Below the pieces are notes generated by a model that saw only the letters and a program-made list of their open reading frames with translations, did no database searches and was not told the DNA's origin. Shown piece by piece: positions 8,439 through 18,040 of a DNA stretch of 48,065 bases. Position 1 is the first letter of the stretch, and every line of letters begins with the position of its first letter. This stretch comes from Micromonospora globbae (GTDB lineage: Bacteria; Actinomycetota; Actinomycetes; Mycobacteriales; Micromonosporaceae). A program made the position numbers and the translations under genes. The stretch covers positions 1-48,065 of the forward strand of contig NZ_RAQQ01000032.1 of NCBI RefSeq assembly GCF_003610785.1, written 5' to 3'.

Positions 8439-9206
8439 TCAGGCGCCGAGGGCGTGGTAGCCGCCGTCGACGTGCACGACCTCGCCGGTGGTGGCCGGGA
8501 ACCAGTCGGAGAGCAGCGCCAGGCAGGCCCGGGCCGCCGGCTCCTGGTCGGTGAGGCTCCAGCCCAGCGGGGCCCGCTCGGTCCAGGCGTTCTCGAACTG
8601 CTCGAACCCGGGGATCGACTTCGCGGCCATCGTCCGCAGCGGGCCGGCGGAGACGAGGTTGCTGCGGATGCCGCGCTTGCCGAGGTGCAGCGCCAGGTAG
8701 CGGGAGGCGGACTCCAGCCCGGCCTTGGCCACGCCCATCCAGTCGTAGACCGGCCACGCCTTCGTGGCGTCGAACGTGAGGCCGACCACGGCCCCGCCCG
8801 CGGACATGAGGGGCAGCGCCGCCATGGCCAGCGACTTGTAGGAGTACGTGGAGACGTGGATGGCGGTGGCCACGTCCTCCCACGGCGCGTCGAGGAACCC
8901 GCCGCCGAGGCAGCTCTGCGGGGCGAAGCCGATCGAGTGGACCACGCCGTCCAGGCCGTCCACGTGCTCGCGTACCTTGTCGGCGAGCCCGGCGAGGTGC
9001 TCGGTGTTGGTCACGTCCAACTCGATCACCGGGGCCGCCTCGGGCAGTCGCTTGGCGATCCGCTCCACCAGGGAGAGGCGCCCGTAGCCGGTTAGCACGA
9101 CCTGCGCCCCGTTCTCCTGGGCGAGCTTCGCCACCGAGAAGGCGATCGAGGCGTCGGTGATGACGCCGGTGACCAGCAGCCGCTTACCGGCCAGCAGTCC
9201 GGACAT
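8439..9206 (-). CDS. fabI: enoyl-ACP reductase (NADH), InhA-type FabI
   Basis: 255 residues. It performs the last reduction of the fatty-acid elongation cycle (FAS II), trans-2-enoyl-ACP to acyl-ACP with NADH. Short-chain dehydrogenase fold with the FabI-type nucleotide loop GKRLLVTGVITDASIAFSVA, the catalytic Tyr and Lys in YDWMGVAKAGLES, and VVHSIGFAPQ in the active-site wall. The sequence is closer in feel to InhA than to E. coli FabI. Start at ATG 9206 follows CGGAGGAACC. The gene sits 35 bp after fabG in one operon. Confidence 0.95.
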   Translation of the reverse strand: MSGLLAGKRLLVTGVITDASIAFSVAKLAQENGAQVVLTGYGRLSLVERIAKRLPEAAPVIELDVTNTEHLAGLADKVREHVDGLDGVVHSIGFAPQSCLGGGFLDAPWEDVATAIHVSTYSYKSLAMAALPLMSAGGAVVGLTFDATKAWPVYDWMGVAKAGLESASRYLALHLGKRGIRSNLVSAGPLRTMAAKSIPGFEQFENAWTERAPLGWSLTDQEPAARACLALLSDWFPATTGEVVHVDGGYHALGA

Positions 9207-9241
9207 GCCGGGGTTCCTCCGTCCTTCGAGTGGTGATGCGC

Positions 9242-9946
9242 TCAGTGGCCCATGCCCAGGCCGCCGTCGACCGGGATGACGGCGCCGGAGATGTAGCCGG
9301 CACTGTCCCCGGCCAGCCAGGTGACCACCGCGGCGACCTCCTCCGGGCTGGCCATCCGGCCCGCCGGGATCGACTTGAGGATCTCCGCCTTGCGCTCCTC
9401 GGACAGCACGGCGGTCATGTCGGTGTCGATGAAGCCGGGCGCGACCACGTTGGCGGTGATGTTGCGGGTGCCCAGCTCGCGCGTGATCGAGCGGGCGACG
9501 CCCACGAGGCCGGCCTTGCTCGCCGCGTAGTTGACCTGGCCGGCGCCGCCGGAGAGGCCGACCACCGAGGAGATGAAGATCATCCGGCCCCACCGGGCGC
9601 GGAGCATCTTGGCCGAGGCGCGCTTGGCGCAGCGGAACGCGCCGGTGAGGTTCGTGTCCAGCACCCGGGTGAACTGCTCCTCCGACATCCGCATGAGCAG
9701 CGTGTCCTCGGTGATGCCGGCGTTGGCGACCAGCACCTCGACCGGCCCCAGCTCGGCCTCGATCGCCGCGAAGCCCGCGTCCACGGACTCGGCGTCGGTC
9801 ACGTCGCACCGTACGCCGAAGAAGCCCTCGGGTGCCTCGCCGCTGCGGTAGGTCACCGCCACCCGGTCGCCCTGCTTGGCGAAGGCCTGCGCGATGGCCA
9901 GGCCGATCCCCCGGTTACCTCCGGTAACCAGCACTGTTCGAGACAC
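9242..9946 (-). CDS. fabG: 3-oxoacyl-ACP reductase
   Basis: 234 residues, GTG start at 9946 preceded by TTTGGAGGAACCACG. It reduces 3-oxoacyl-ACP with NADPH in FAS II. The Rossmann loop is VTGGNRGIGLAIA, the NAG box is VANAGITEDTLLMRM, and the catalytic triad is Ser in ISSVVGLSG with YAASKAG. It heads the fabG-fabI-cpfC operon. A divergent promoter region of about 150 bp separates it from the histidine kinase gene. Within the 5' coding part GGTTACC and GGTAACC form a small inverted repeat around TGGNRG codons, which I take to be coincidence. Confidence 0.95.
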   Translation of the reverse strand: MSRTVLVTGGNRGIGLAIAQAFAKQGDRVAVTYRSGEAPEGFFGVRCDVTDAESVDAGFAAIEAELGPVEVLVANAGITEDTLLMRMSEEQFTRVLDTNLTGAFRCAKRASAKMLRARWGRMIFISSVVGLSGGAGQVNYAASKAGLVGVARSITRELGTRNITANVVAPGFIDTDMTAVLSEERKAEILKSIPAGRMASPEEVAAVVTWLAGDSAGYISGAVIPVDGGLGMGH

Positions 9947-10082
9947 CGTGGTTCCTCCAAAGATCGCTGCGGCATGGAGACTAGGCGCTACCGCACGGTA
10001 ATCACTAACCAGGCCCACGTCATACCGTGGTACGGGCCACCGGATCACCCCGCGGGAGCACGACCTCGACGCCCCGCCGAAC

Positions 10083-10088
10083 TAGTGT
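10083..10088 (+). promoter_or_regulatory. -10 element of a leaderless promoter for the histidine kinase
   Basis: TAGTGT with exactly 7 bases (GCGGGGG) to the ATG at 10096. The G-run could also act as a weak Shine-Dalgarno, but it is too close to the ATG. The context is divergent to fabG. Confidence 0.45.
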
Positions 10089-10095
10089 GCGGGGG

Positions 10096-11319
10096 ATGGA
10101 CCGCACACCTGTCCGCGCCGCGCGGGCCGCCCTGCGCCGTGTCGTGGCCGGACCGGACTACCCCGCGGTCGGATCGCCGCTGCGACGCTGGCCGCGCGTG
10201 GCCGCCGTGGCCCGGACGGTCGGGCTGCTGGCACTGATCGGGCTGGCCCTCGTCACCGCGCAGTTCCTGCTCGACTCGCGGAAGCTACCCGTCGCCACCG
10301 CCTGGCTGATCGCGCTGCTGACCGTCGCGCCGCTGCCGTTCCTGCTCGCCCGACCGCTGTGGGCCTGGCGGATCATGTTCGTCGGCCAGCTGTTCGGGAC
10401 GTTCAACCGGCGGCCCACGGAGGACTGGCCGTGGAGCCCCACCCAGGTCCTGGTCATCCTCGTCGTGCTGGTCACCGTGGCCGCGCGGGTCGACCGGGCC
10501 GTGCTCGCCTGGGTCGGGTTGTTCAGCCTCCTCCCCGTATGGATCTTCGTGGCGCCGCGGAACCAGGTCGGCATCACCCTGCTGTTCGTGGTGCTGCTCG
10601 TCATCGGCGACCTGGTGCGGCGCAACGTGCTCACCCGGCGGGCCCTCGCCGAGCAGGCCGAGCGCAGCGAGCTGGAGCAGGCCCGGCGGGCGGTGCTGGA
10701 GGAACGGACGCGGATCGCGCGGGAGCTGCACGACGTGGTCGCCCACCACATGTCGATGATCGCCGTCCAGGCCGAGACCGCCCCGTACCGGCTCGGCGAG
10801 GTGCCCGCGCCCGCGCAGGCCGAGTTCGCGGCCATCGCCGGCTCCGCGCGGGCCGCGCTGACCGACATGCGGCGGCTGCTCGGGGTGCTGCGGAGCGAGT
10901 CGGACCAGGCCCGGACCACTCCGCAACCCGGTCTCGCGCAACTGCCGGAGCTGGTGGCGGCGGCCCGCCGGGCCGGCATGACCGTCGCGCTGGACAGCGA
11001 CGTGCCGGCCGATCCGCCGGCGCCCGTCGGGCTGGCCGCGTACCGGATCGTGCAGGAGGGACTGGCCAACGCGGCCCGGCACGCGGCCGGCGCCGCGGTG
11101 CGGGTCACGGTCCGCGTCCAGGGCGGCGACCTGGCCGTACGCGTGGTCAACGACGGCACCGGCGCCTCCCCGGAGGGGCGCGGCGGCGGGCACGGCCTGA
11201 CCGGCATGCGGGAACGCGCCGTCGCCCTCGGGGGTACGTTCACCGCCGGGCCCACCGACGGCGGCGGTTACGCGGTGGAGGCGCTGCTGCCCTGCGACGG
11301 AGAGGACGGGACCACATGA
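10096..11319 (+). CDS. sensor histidine kinase, NarL/DesK type
   Basis: 407 residues. The N-terminal half carries about five membrane helices (residues roughly 38-58, 66-86, 116-131, 136-152, 157-172) with almost no extracytoplasmic domain, so the signal is probably sensed in the membrane. The HisKA_3 dimerisation domain has the phospho-acceptor His212 in RELHDVVAHHMSMIAVQ, and the ATPase domain has NAARHA (N-box), VVNDGTG and GGHGLTGMRERA. It overlaps the response regulator by 4 bp (ATGA), so the two form a co-translated two-component system. The stimulus is unknown. Confidence 0.93.
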   Translation: MDRTPVRAARAALRRVVAGPDYPAVGSPLRRWPRVAAVARTVGLLALIGLALVTAQFLLDSRKLPVATAWLIALLTVAPLPFLLARPLWAWRIMFVGQLFGTFNRRPTEDWPWSPTQVLVILVVLVTVAARVDRAVLAWVGLFSLLPVWIFVAPRNQVGITLLFVVLLVIGDLVRRNVLTRRALAEQAERSELEQARRAVLEERTRIARELHDVVAHHMSMIAVQAETAPYRLGEVPAPAQAEFAAIAGSARAALTDMRRLLGVLRSESDQARTTPQPGLAQLPELVAAARRAGMTVALDSDVPADPPAPVGLAAYRIVQEGLANAARHAAGAAVRVTVRVQGGDLAVRVVNDGTGASPEGRGGGHGLTGMRERAVALGGTFTAGPTDGGGYAVEALLPCDGEDGTT

Positions 11320-11978
11320 TCCGGGTGCTGATCGCCGACGACCAGGCGATGGTGCGCCAGGGCTTCGGCGCGCTGCTGGCCGCCCAGCCGGACCTGGTCG
11401 TGGTCGGCGACGCGGCCGACGGCGCGCAGGCGGTCGCCGCGGCCCGCCAGCTCGACCCGGACGTGGTGCTCATGGACGTCCGGATGCCGGTGCTCGACGG
11501 GCTCGCGGCCACCCGCAAGCTGCTCGGCGACCGGCCCTCGGCGAGGCCCCGGGTCCTCATCCTCACCACCTTCGACCTGGACGACTACGTCTACGAGGCG
11601 CTGCGCGCCGGGGCGAGCGGCTTCCTCCTCAAGGACGCCCCCGCCGCCGACCTGGTGCACGCCGTACGGGTGGTGGCGGCGGGGGACGCCCTGCTCGCCC
11701 CCGCCGTGACGCGCCGGCTCATCGCCGAGTTCGCGGCCCGTCCGGAGCGGCACCGGCCCCGCCCCACCGAACTGGCCGCGCTCACCCCGCGGGAGACCGA
11801 CGTGCTGCGGCTGATCGCGCGGGGCCGGTCCAACCAGGAGATCGCGGCCGACCTGGTAGTCGCGGAGCAGACGGTGAAGACCCACGTCAGCCGGATCCTC
11901 GCGAAGCTGCACCTGCGGGACCGGGCGCAGGCCGTGGTGCTGGCGTACGAGACGGGGCTCGTGGCCGCCGGCGAGTAG
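11316..11978 (+). CDS. LuxR/NarL-family response regulator
   Basis: 220 residues. Receiver domain (1-120) with the acidic pair DD at 8-9, phospho-acceptor Asp54 in VLMDVRMP, Thr in LILTTFD and Lys in LLKDAPA. A C-terminal LuxR helix-turn-helix follows: LTPRETDVLRLIARGRSNQEIAADLVVAEQTVKTHVSRIL. It is the cognate partner of the kinase it overlaps. Target genes are not evident from the surroundings. Confidence 0.95.
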   Translation: MIRVLIADDQAMVRQGFGALLAAQPDLVVVGDAADGAQAVAAARQLDPDVVLMDVRMPVLDGLAATRKLLGDRPSARPRVLILTTFDLDDYVYEALRAGASGFLLKDAPAADLVHAVRVVAAGDALLAPAVTRRLIAEFAARPERHRPRPTELAALTPRETDVLRLIARGRSNQEIAADLVVAEQTVKTHVSRILAKLHLRDRAQAVVLAYETGLVAAGE

Positions 11979-12073
11979 CACCGGCGTAGCGGGCACGGAT
12001 CGCTCCCCGGCGTGACGCCCGCGGCCCGGCCCCGGGCGCACTCTCTCCACCTTCGACCTGGAGGGAGATCGCG

Positions 12074-13012
12074 ATGCGCTGGAGCCCACCCACCCGTACG
12101 GCGCTGGCCGTCCTGCTCGGCGCGGGCCTCGTCCTGCCCGGCCGGCCGGAGCCGGTGGCGGCGGCCGCGTACGTCGACGCGTACCCGCTCACGGCGGCCG
12201 CGATGCGGGCGGCCGGCCCGCCGTACGCGGACTGGGCCGCGCGGGGGCGACGGTTCCTGCTGTTCGACCCGCACGGCGACGGCCGTGCCGTCGAGGTCCT
12301 CGGCGACCTGGCCACGGCGGACCGGATCGTGGTGCTGGTGCCCGGGGTCGGCGCCACGCTGCGTGACTTCGACCGGGGCCTGGGCGGGGTCGCCCGCCGC
12401 GCGCCGGCGGTGCAGGCCCGCGCCCTGTACCAGGCGGCGCGCACGGTCGACCCGGGGGCGCGGGTGGCGGTGCTCGCCTGGCTCGGGTACGACGCGCCGG
12501 ACGGTGTGCTCGCCGCCGCGGGTCCGGCCGACGCCCACCGGGGCGCCGCCGCGCTGCGCGGGACGCTGCGCCTCCTGGCGGGGCACCGCCCGTCGGCCCG
12601 CGTGACCCTCGTCGGGCACAGCTACGGCGCGCTCGTGGCCGGCCTGGCGGCGGTGGACGCGCCGGCGCAGGTGACCGACGTGGTGACCCTCGGCGGGGTC
12701 GGGGCGGGCGTGGACCGGGCCGCCGGGCTGGGCGCCGGCCGCCGGGTGTGGGCGGCGGAGGCGCCGGACGACTGGATCCGCCGCGTGCCGCCGGTCCGGC
12801 TGCCCGGCCTCGGGCACGGCCGGCGCCCCGCCGACCCGGACTTCGGCGCCCGGGCCCTGCCCGTGACGGGTGCGCGCGGACACGACGGCTACCTCGTGCC
12901 GGGCAGCGCCACGCTGGCCGCCGTGGCGTCGGTCGCGCTCACCGGGGCGGTCGCAACCCCGCTGACCGGGGCCGCCGGCGCGGTCCTCGCGGCTGCGGGG
13001 GTGGCCCGGTGA
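12074..13012 (+). CDS. secreted alpha/beta hydrolase (DUF1023-like)
   Basis: 312 residues with a cleavable-looking signal segment (residues about 9-32, ending VAAAA). The nucleophile elbow is GHSYG (about residue 182), preceded by the LVPGVGATL block, and the catalytic His is probably in GARGHDGYL near residue 275. This is the layout of actinobacterial DUF1023 hydrolases, whose substrates are mostly unknown. Start at ATG 12074 behind GGAGGGAGATCGCG. It overlaps the next gene by 4 bp (GTGA), so the two are translationally coupled; a shared role in modifying surface molecules is inference. Confidence 0.85.
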   Translation: MRWSPPTRTALAVLLGAGLVLPGRPEPVAAAAYVDAYPLTAAAMRAAGPPYADWAARGRRFLLFDPHGDGRAVEVLGDLATADRIVVLVPGVGATLRDFDRGLGGVARRAPAVQARALYQAARTVDPGARVAVLAWLGYDAPDGVLAAAGPADAHRGAAALRGTLRLLAGHRPSARVTLVGHSYGALVAGLAAVDAPAQVTDVVTLGGVGAGVDRAAGLGAGRRVWAAEAPDDWIRRVPPVRLPGLGHGRRPADPDFGARALPVTGARGHDGYLVPGSATLAAVASVALTGAVATPLTGAAGAVLAAAGVAR

Positions 13013-14175
13013 GGCGCGACCCGGCGATCGACGCGCTGCGCGGGTACGCGGTCGCCGGCGTGGTGCTCGGGCACTGGCTGGTGACCGGGCTCGTGCTCAC
13101 CTCCGACGGGGCGCTCGCGCAGGCCAGCCCGCTCGCCGCGATGCCCGCCCTGGCCCCGGCCACCTGGCTGTTGCAGACCCTCGGCCTGTTCTTCTTCACG
13201 GCCGGGTACGCCTCGGCCCGCTCGGCCGCCCGGCACCGGGGCGGTCCGGGCCGTTGGCTCGCCCACCGGCTGCGCCGGCTGGTGCTGCCGACCGTCGCGC
13301 TGCTCGGCACCGGGGCCGCGCTGCTGCTGGCGGCGACCGTGGCCGGCGCACCGGACGACACCCTCGCGGTCGCGCTGGACCTGGCGGCGAGTCCACTGTG
13401 GTTCCTGCTGCCGCTCGGCGCGCTGATCGCGTCGACCGGGCCGCTGCGCGCCGCCGTACGCCGGTGGGGCCCGTGGTGGTGCGCGGCGCCGGCGGTCGCC
13501 GCGGTGGCCGTGGCGGACGTGGCCGGCGGCCCGCTGCCGGTCAGCCTGCTGGCCGCGTGGTCGGTGCCCTACCTGCTCGGGTTGGCGCACGCCGACGGCC
13601 GGCTGTGCGGACGCCGCCCGGCGGCGACGCTCGCCGCCGGTGGCGCGGTGGCGCTCGCCGCGCTGGTCGTCGCCGGGTACCCGGCCAGCGCCGTGGGTGT
13701 GCCCGGTGCCGCCATGTCGAACCTGAACCCGCCGTCGCTCGTCGCGGTCGCCCTGGCGGCCGCCCAGATCGGGGTGGGGCTGCTCGCCCGCCCGGCGCTG
13801 CTGCGGCTGACCCGGCGGCCGGTTCCGGCCCGGGTGGTGGGCGCGGTGAACCGGCACGCGATGCGGATCTACCTGTGGCACCAGCCGGTGCTCGTCGGGG
13901 TCACCGCGCTCGCGGCGCGCGTCGCGGGGCCGCTGCCCGGCCTGCACACCGCGCCGGACGGCCCGGCGTGGCTGGCGGCGCGCGTCTGCTGGCTGCCCCT
14001 GCTGCTCCTGTTGCTGGCGGCGCTGGTCACGCGCCGGACGGTGCCCGCCGGGATGGACGGGAGCGTCCGGGTGTACGATGTTGCGCGTTCCGAGCCCCGC
14101 CGACCGCAGGAGGTGATCGCTGTGCGAGATAGCGATCCTTCCAGTCGTGGCCGGGCCGATCGTCAGCCCCGCTGA
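13009..14175 (+). CDS. acyltransferase-3 family membrane protein
   Basis: 388 residues, GTG start overlapping the hydrolase stop. It begins with the family signature DALRGYAVAGVVLGHWLV, and about ten membrane helices follow, including LGLFFFTAGYASARSA and the C-terminal AMRIYLWHQPVLVGVTAL. The family transfers acyl groups to sugars or other extracytoplasmic acceptors. The membrane part ends near residue 345; the last 40 residues (GSVRVYDVARSEPRRPQ...) are polar. They overlap a promoter-like TACGAT, a strong Shine-Dalgarno and a hairpin, so the functional end of the protein may be shorter than the ORF. Confidence 0.85.
   Translation: MRRDPAIDALRGYAVAGVVLGHWLVTGLVLTSDGALAQASPLAAMPALAPATWLLQTLGLFFFTAGYASARSAARHRGGPGRWLAHRLRRLVLPTVALLGTGAALLLAATVAGAPDDTLAVALDLAASPLWFLLPLGALIASTGPLRAAVRRWGPWWCAAPAVAAVAVADVAGGPLPVSLLAAWSVPYLLGLAHADGRLCGRRPAATLAAGGAVALAALVVAGYPASAVGVPGAAMSNLNPPSLVAVALAAAQIGVGLLARPALLRLTRRPVPARVVGAVNRHAMRIYLWHQPVLVGVTALAARVAGPLPGLHTAPDGPAWLAARVCWLPLLLLLLAALVTRRTVPAGMDGSVRVYDVARSEPRRPQEVIAVRDSDPSSRGRADRQPR
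14074..14079 (+). promoter_or_regulatory. possible -10 element inside the acyltransferase 3' end
   Basis: TACGAT, matching TAnnnT, lies about 35 bases upstream of a perfect Shine-Dalgarno. No convincing -35 is seen. It would start a short transcript carrying the hairpin at 14109-14142 and the small ORFs at 14122 and 14377. Confidence 0.35.
14109..14142 (+). promoter_or_regulatory. hairpin that masks a perfect Shine-Dalgarno
   Basis: AGGAGGTGATC (14108-14118) is a near-full-length anti-16S match. Its GGAGG and the following GATCGCT pair with AGCGATC and CTTCC downstream: a 12-bp stem with one bulged T and one G-T pair, and a 9-base loop GTGCGAGAT that begins with a GTG codon. A stem holding the ribosome site and a start codon in the loop is what translational control elements look like. 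The function is inference; the pairing is directly visible. Confidence 0.6.
14122..14175 (+). CDS. possible 17-codon leader peptide (in frame with acyltransferase end)
   Basis: GTG 14122 lies 8 bases after GGAGG and opens a 17-residue ORF, VRDSDPSSRGRADRQPR, sharing the acyltransferase frame and stop. It is rich in Arg, Ser and Asp. It could be a regulatory leader peptide read separately from the acyltransferase, or only the tail of that protein. The strength of the ribosome site is the main reason to list it. Confidence 0.35.
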   Translation: MRDSDPSSRGRADRQPR

Positions 14176-14213
14176 GCCACGGCTGCAGCAGGTGAGCTGA
14201 CCCCGCTCCGCTC

Positions 14214-14278
14214 CCCCACGATTCACACCCCCGGCAGTCCGTCGGGGATCGTGTCGCGCGCCGCCCCGGTCGGGGCGG
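14214..14278 (+). other. structured intergenic segment with two hairpins
   Basis: A bulged stem pairs CACGAT plus CCCC with GGGGATCGTG (up to 14253). It is followed by a compact hairpin CCGCCCC-GGTC-GGGGCGG (14261-14278). Neither is followed by a T-run. They lie between the 17-codon ORF and the 26-residue ORF and could be a leader RNA domain or Rho-independent-like stops without U-tract. Confidence 0.4.
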
Positions 14279-14376
14279 TCGGGGAGCCGCCCGGTCGCGA
14301 TTTCGTGTGTGCGTCCTGACCCACCCGACGGCCCCGCGCTGCCCGCGGGCCGTCCAGTCGCCACCCGGAGCCGTCC

Positions 14377-14457
14377 ATGAGCCGTTACCTCGCCCCGCTG
14401 GGGTTCACCCTCGCCACCATCTGGGTCGCCGTTCTCTTCGTCCTGGCCGGTCACTGA
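14377..14457 (+). CDS. 26-residue single-helix membrane peptide
   Basis: ATG 14377 with GGAG seven bases upstream. The peptide starts MSRYLAPLGF and continues as one hydrophobic helix (TLATIWVAVLFVLAG), ending in His. A polar Arg near the N-terminus followed by an uninterrupted helix is typical of real small membrane proteins. There is no known family that I recognise. It may be an accessory subunit or a regulatory peptide; its length is below usual gene-calling limits. Confidence 0.5.
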   Translation: MSRYLAPLGFTLATIWVAVLFVLAGH

Positions 14458-14492
14458 CCGGCCGGCGACCCGCCGCGCTCGCGGCCGGCCGG
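14458..14492. terminator. GC-rich stem-loop after the small membrane peptide
   Basis: CCGGCCGG plus CGA pairs with TCG plus CCGGCCGG of the opposite arm (14479-14492), with a short bulge. It begins directly after the TGA of the 26-residue ORF and faces the stop of the convergent VWA gene. It is a likely bidirectional terminator without U-tract. Confidence 0.55.
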
Positions 14493-14530
14493 GGCGTCCG
14501 CCGCCGGCCGGCCGCGAGGGCGGCCGGACG

Positions 14531-15481
14531 TCACAGCATCCGCGACGACCAGAGCAGGCTGAGCGCGCCGGCGCAGAGCGCGAGCAGCAGCGCGACACCC
14601 GCGTACCACTGGGTGATCTCGCGCGGTTGCGTGCGGTACCCGATCGAGCTGCCCATGTCCTGGTAGACCTGCTTCAGCTCGTTCACCGACGCCGCCTCGT
14701 AGAAGTAGCCCTCGGTCGTCTCGGCCAGCTCCGCCAGGGCCAGCCGGTCCACCGGCACCCGTTGCAGCTGCCCGCCGATGTCCACCTGCCCGGCGTCCGT
14801 GCCGAACGCGATGGTCGAGACCGGCACGTTGGCCGCCTGCGCGGCGGCGGCCGCCTCCTCCACCGATCGCCCCGCCGTCCGGTAGCCGTCCGACAGCAGC
14901 ACGATCCGGGCCGGCGGGATCTCGGCCGCGCCGTCGGCGGGCACCGACCGGATGGCCTCCAGGCAGGTGAAGACCGCCTCGCCGGTGGCCGTGGCCTCGG
15001 CCAGCACCAGCCCGTCGATGGCGCTGGTCACCGCCGACCGGTCCTTGCCCGGCGGCACCAGCACGTTCGCCGACTTGGCGAACGACACCAGCCCGAGGTT
15101 GTAGGTCTCGGGCAGCTCGTCGACGAACTGCTTGGCCGCCTCCTGGGCGGCCTCCAGCCGGTTCGGCGCCACGTCGTCGGCCTGCATGGACAGGGACACG
15201 TCGATGGCGAGCATGATCGTGGCCCGTTCCAGCGGCTCCTTGGTGTCCACGGCCGGCCGGGCGAGCGCCGTGGAGAGCACGAGCAGGCACAGCAGGAACG
15301 CGGTCGCCGGCACGTGCCGGCGCCAGCCGAGCCCCTTCGGCGCGAGGGTGCGCAGCAGCTCCACGTTGGTGAACCGCATCGCGTACGCCCGGCGGTGCAG
15401 CTGTCGCCACACGTAGAAGGCGGCGAGGGCGAGCACCGGCAGCACGGCCAGCAGCCACCACGGTTGCAGAAAACGGATCAT
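14531..15481 (-). CDS. VWA-domain membrane protein (BatA-like)
   Basis: 316 residues. Two N-terminal membrane helices (about 8-24 and 60-76) and one C-terminal helix (about 292-312) bracket a von Willebrand A domain with the metal-ion site DVSLSM (near residue 94), a conserved Thr and LLSDGYRTAG. This is the aerotolerance/Bat layout. It overlaps the DUF58 gene by 4 bp. Together with MoxR and DUF58 it forms a conserved module thought to act as a chaperone for metal insertion or membrane complex assembly; which client is served here is unknown. Confidence 0.92.
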   Translation of the reverse strand: MIRFLQPWWLLAVLPVLALAAFYVWRQLHRRAYAMRFTNVELLRTLAPKGLGWRRHVPATAFLLCLLVLSTALARPAVDTKEPLERATIMLAIDVSLSMQADDVAPNRLEAAQEAAKQFVDELPETYNLGLVSFAKSANVLVPPGKDRSAVTSAIDGLVLAEATATGEAVFTCLEAIRSVPADGAAEIPPARIVLLSDGYRTAGRSVEEAAAAAQAANVPVSTIAFGTDAGQVDIGGQLQRVPVDRLALAELAETTEGYFYEAASVNELKQVYQDMGSSIGYRTQPREITQWYAGVALLLALCAGALSLLWSSRML

Positions 15482-16451
15482 CGTGTCGTCCCCCGGGTGC
15501 GGGTGTGCCGCTGCGCGGCCACGAAGCGCACCATGTCCAGCAGCCAGTCTCGGTCGGTACGCAGGCGCAGGTGGGCGGCGCCGGCGCCGCGCAGCGCGGC
15601 GGAGATCTCCGCGCGCTGGGCGGCGGCCGCCTCGGCGTAACGGCGGCGCAGCCGCGGGTCGGCCGTCTGCACCTCGTGCAGCTCACCGGACTCCGGGTCG
15701 ACGACCGGCAGCACACCCACGTCGGGCAGTTCCAGCTCGCGCGGGTCGACCACCTCGACGGCGAGCACGTCGTGGCGTACCCGCAGCTTGCGCAACGGCC
15801 GGGCCCACTGCGCGGGCGGGGCGAGGAAGTCGGAGATCACGACCGCGACGCCGCGCCGCCGGGGCGGCCGGTTCAGCATCTCGACCAGCGCCCCCAGGTC
15901 ACCCCGGCCCGGACGCAGCTCCGTGCCGGCGATGGCGCGGAGCAGCCCCTGGGCCTCCCGCCGTCCGGACCGGGCGGGCAGCCGGGTCAGGACCCCGGGG
16001 CCGGCGGCCGGCGGCGCGCCGCGGCGGCGGCCGGCCGGTGGGGCGCCCCCACCCGTGCCGATGACCGCGCCGACGCGGTTGCCGCCGCGCACCGTGAGGT
16101 GGGTGATGGCGGCCGCCGCGGCCACCACGACGTCCCGCTTGAGCCAGCGGCCGGTGCCGAAGTCGAGACTCGCCGAGAGGTCCACGGCCAGCCAGGTCTC
16201 CAGTTCGCGGTCGGCGATCGTCCGCCGGACGTGCGGGGTGGTGGTCCGGGCCGTCACCGGCCAGTCCATCCGGCGTACGTCGTCGCCGGGGCGGTACTCG
16301 CGCGACTCCCCCGCCTCGCTGCCGGGGCCGGGGAGCAGCCCCACGTAGTCGCCCTGGAGCAGGCCGTCCAGCTTCCGGGTGACGAGCAGCTGGAGGCGGG
16401 ACAGGACGGCGTCGGAGCGGTCGGCGGGTGCGGGGCGAGGGGTGGCTGAGG

Positions 16452-16455
<4 letters not shown>
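15478..16455 (-). CDS. DUF58 domain protein
   Basis: 325 residues, GTG start at 16455 overlapping the MoxR stop. The DUF58 core is evident: GLLPGPGSEAGESREYRPGDDVRRMDWPVTAR, followed by a VWA-like segment with WLAVDLSASLDFGTG and AVVISDFLAPP. It has no membrane helices, so it is probably cytoplasmic. An internal Gly/Pro/Arg-rich insertion (GTGGGAPPAGRRRGAPPA...) of about 30 residues interrupts the middle. It is the second gene of the MoxR-DUF58-VWA operon. Confidence 0.9.
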
Positions 16456-17558
<1,103 letters not shown>

Positions 17559-17774
17559 CGGTCCTCCACAGCATGATCGGTTGTCGCGGCGTGGTGCGTA
17601 TCAAGACTCGCATGCCCGGCTGAGTACCGAGGTGGGGAGAAGCCGATTTTCGCCACGCCGTCCGCACCGACCGAATCGCCAGACGCGGGGTGGACAGGAA
17701 CGGCCCCGGCGTGTGTACGATTCACCCGTCGCCGGGCGGCTCCCCCCGTGGTCGCCCGGCGCTCACACTCTCCC

Positions 17775-17780
17775 TAGACT
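17775..17780 (+). promoter_or_regulatory. -10 element of a leaderless promoter
   Basis: TAGACT with exactly 7 bases (TGCCGGG) to the ATG at 17788 and no Shine-Dalgarno, matching the pattern at 21825 and 10083. Confidence 0.55.
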
Positions 17781-17787
17781 TGCCGGG

Positions 17788-18018
17788 ATGAGCACGCCCT
17801 CCCCCGCCGACGAGCCGCTGATCTGCTCGGCCAAGGGATGCCGGGCACCGGCGGTCTGGGCGCTGCGGTGGAACAATCCCCGGCTGCACGACCCCGACCG
17901 GCGCAAGACCTGGCTGGCGTGCGACGTCCACCGCGAGACGCTCGGCGACTTTCTCGACGCCCGCGGGTTCCTGCGTGCGGTCGCACCGCTGTCCGGATCA
18001 CCTACGCTCGAAGCGTGA
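17788..18018 (+). CDS. small conserved zinc-binding-like protein
   Basis: 76 residues. Cysteines and a histidine are placed as CSAKGC...CDVH (residues 12, 17, 48, 51), a likely zinc site, followed by the conserved helix RETLGDFLDARGFLRAV. Similar actinobacterial small proteins are often mislabelled as acetone carboxylase; there is no evidence for that activity. It lies just upstream of two PH-domain membrane proteins and diverges from moxR. It is probably translated from a leaderless message. Confidence 0.75.
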   Translation: MSTPSPADEPLICSAKGCRAPAVWALRWNNPRLHDPDRRKTWLACDVHRETLGDFLDARGFLRAVAPLSGSPTLEA

Positions 18019-18040
18019 GCGCGCGAAACGGAACGCCCCG

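Noticed and set aside
9911..9929. GGTTACC/GGTAACC inverted repeat as a FabG operator
   Set aside because: It lies within fabG codons for the conserved glycine-rich loop, so coding constraint explains it.
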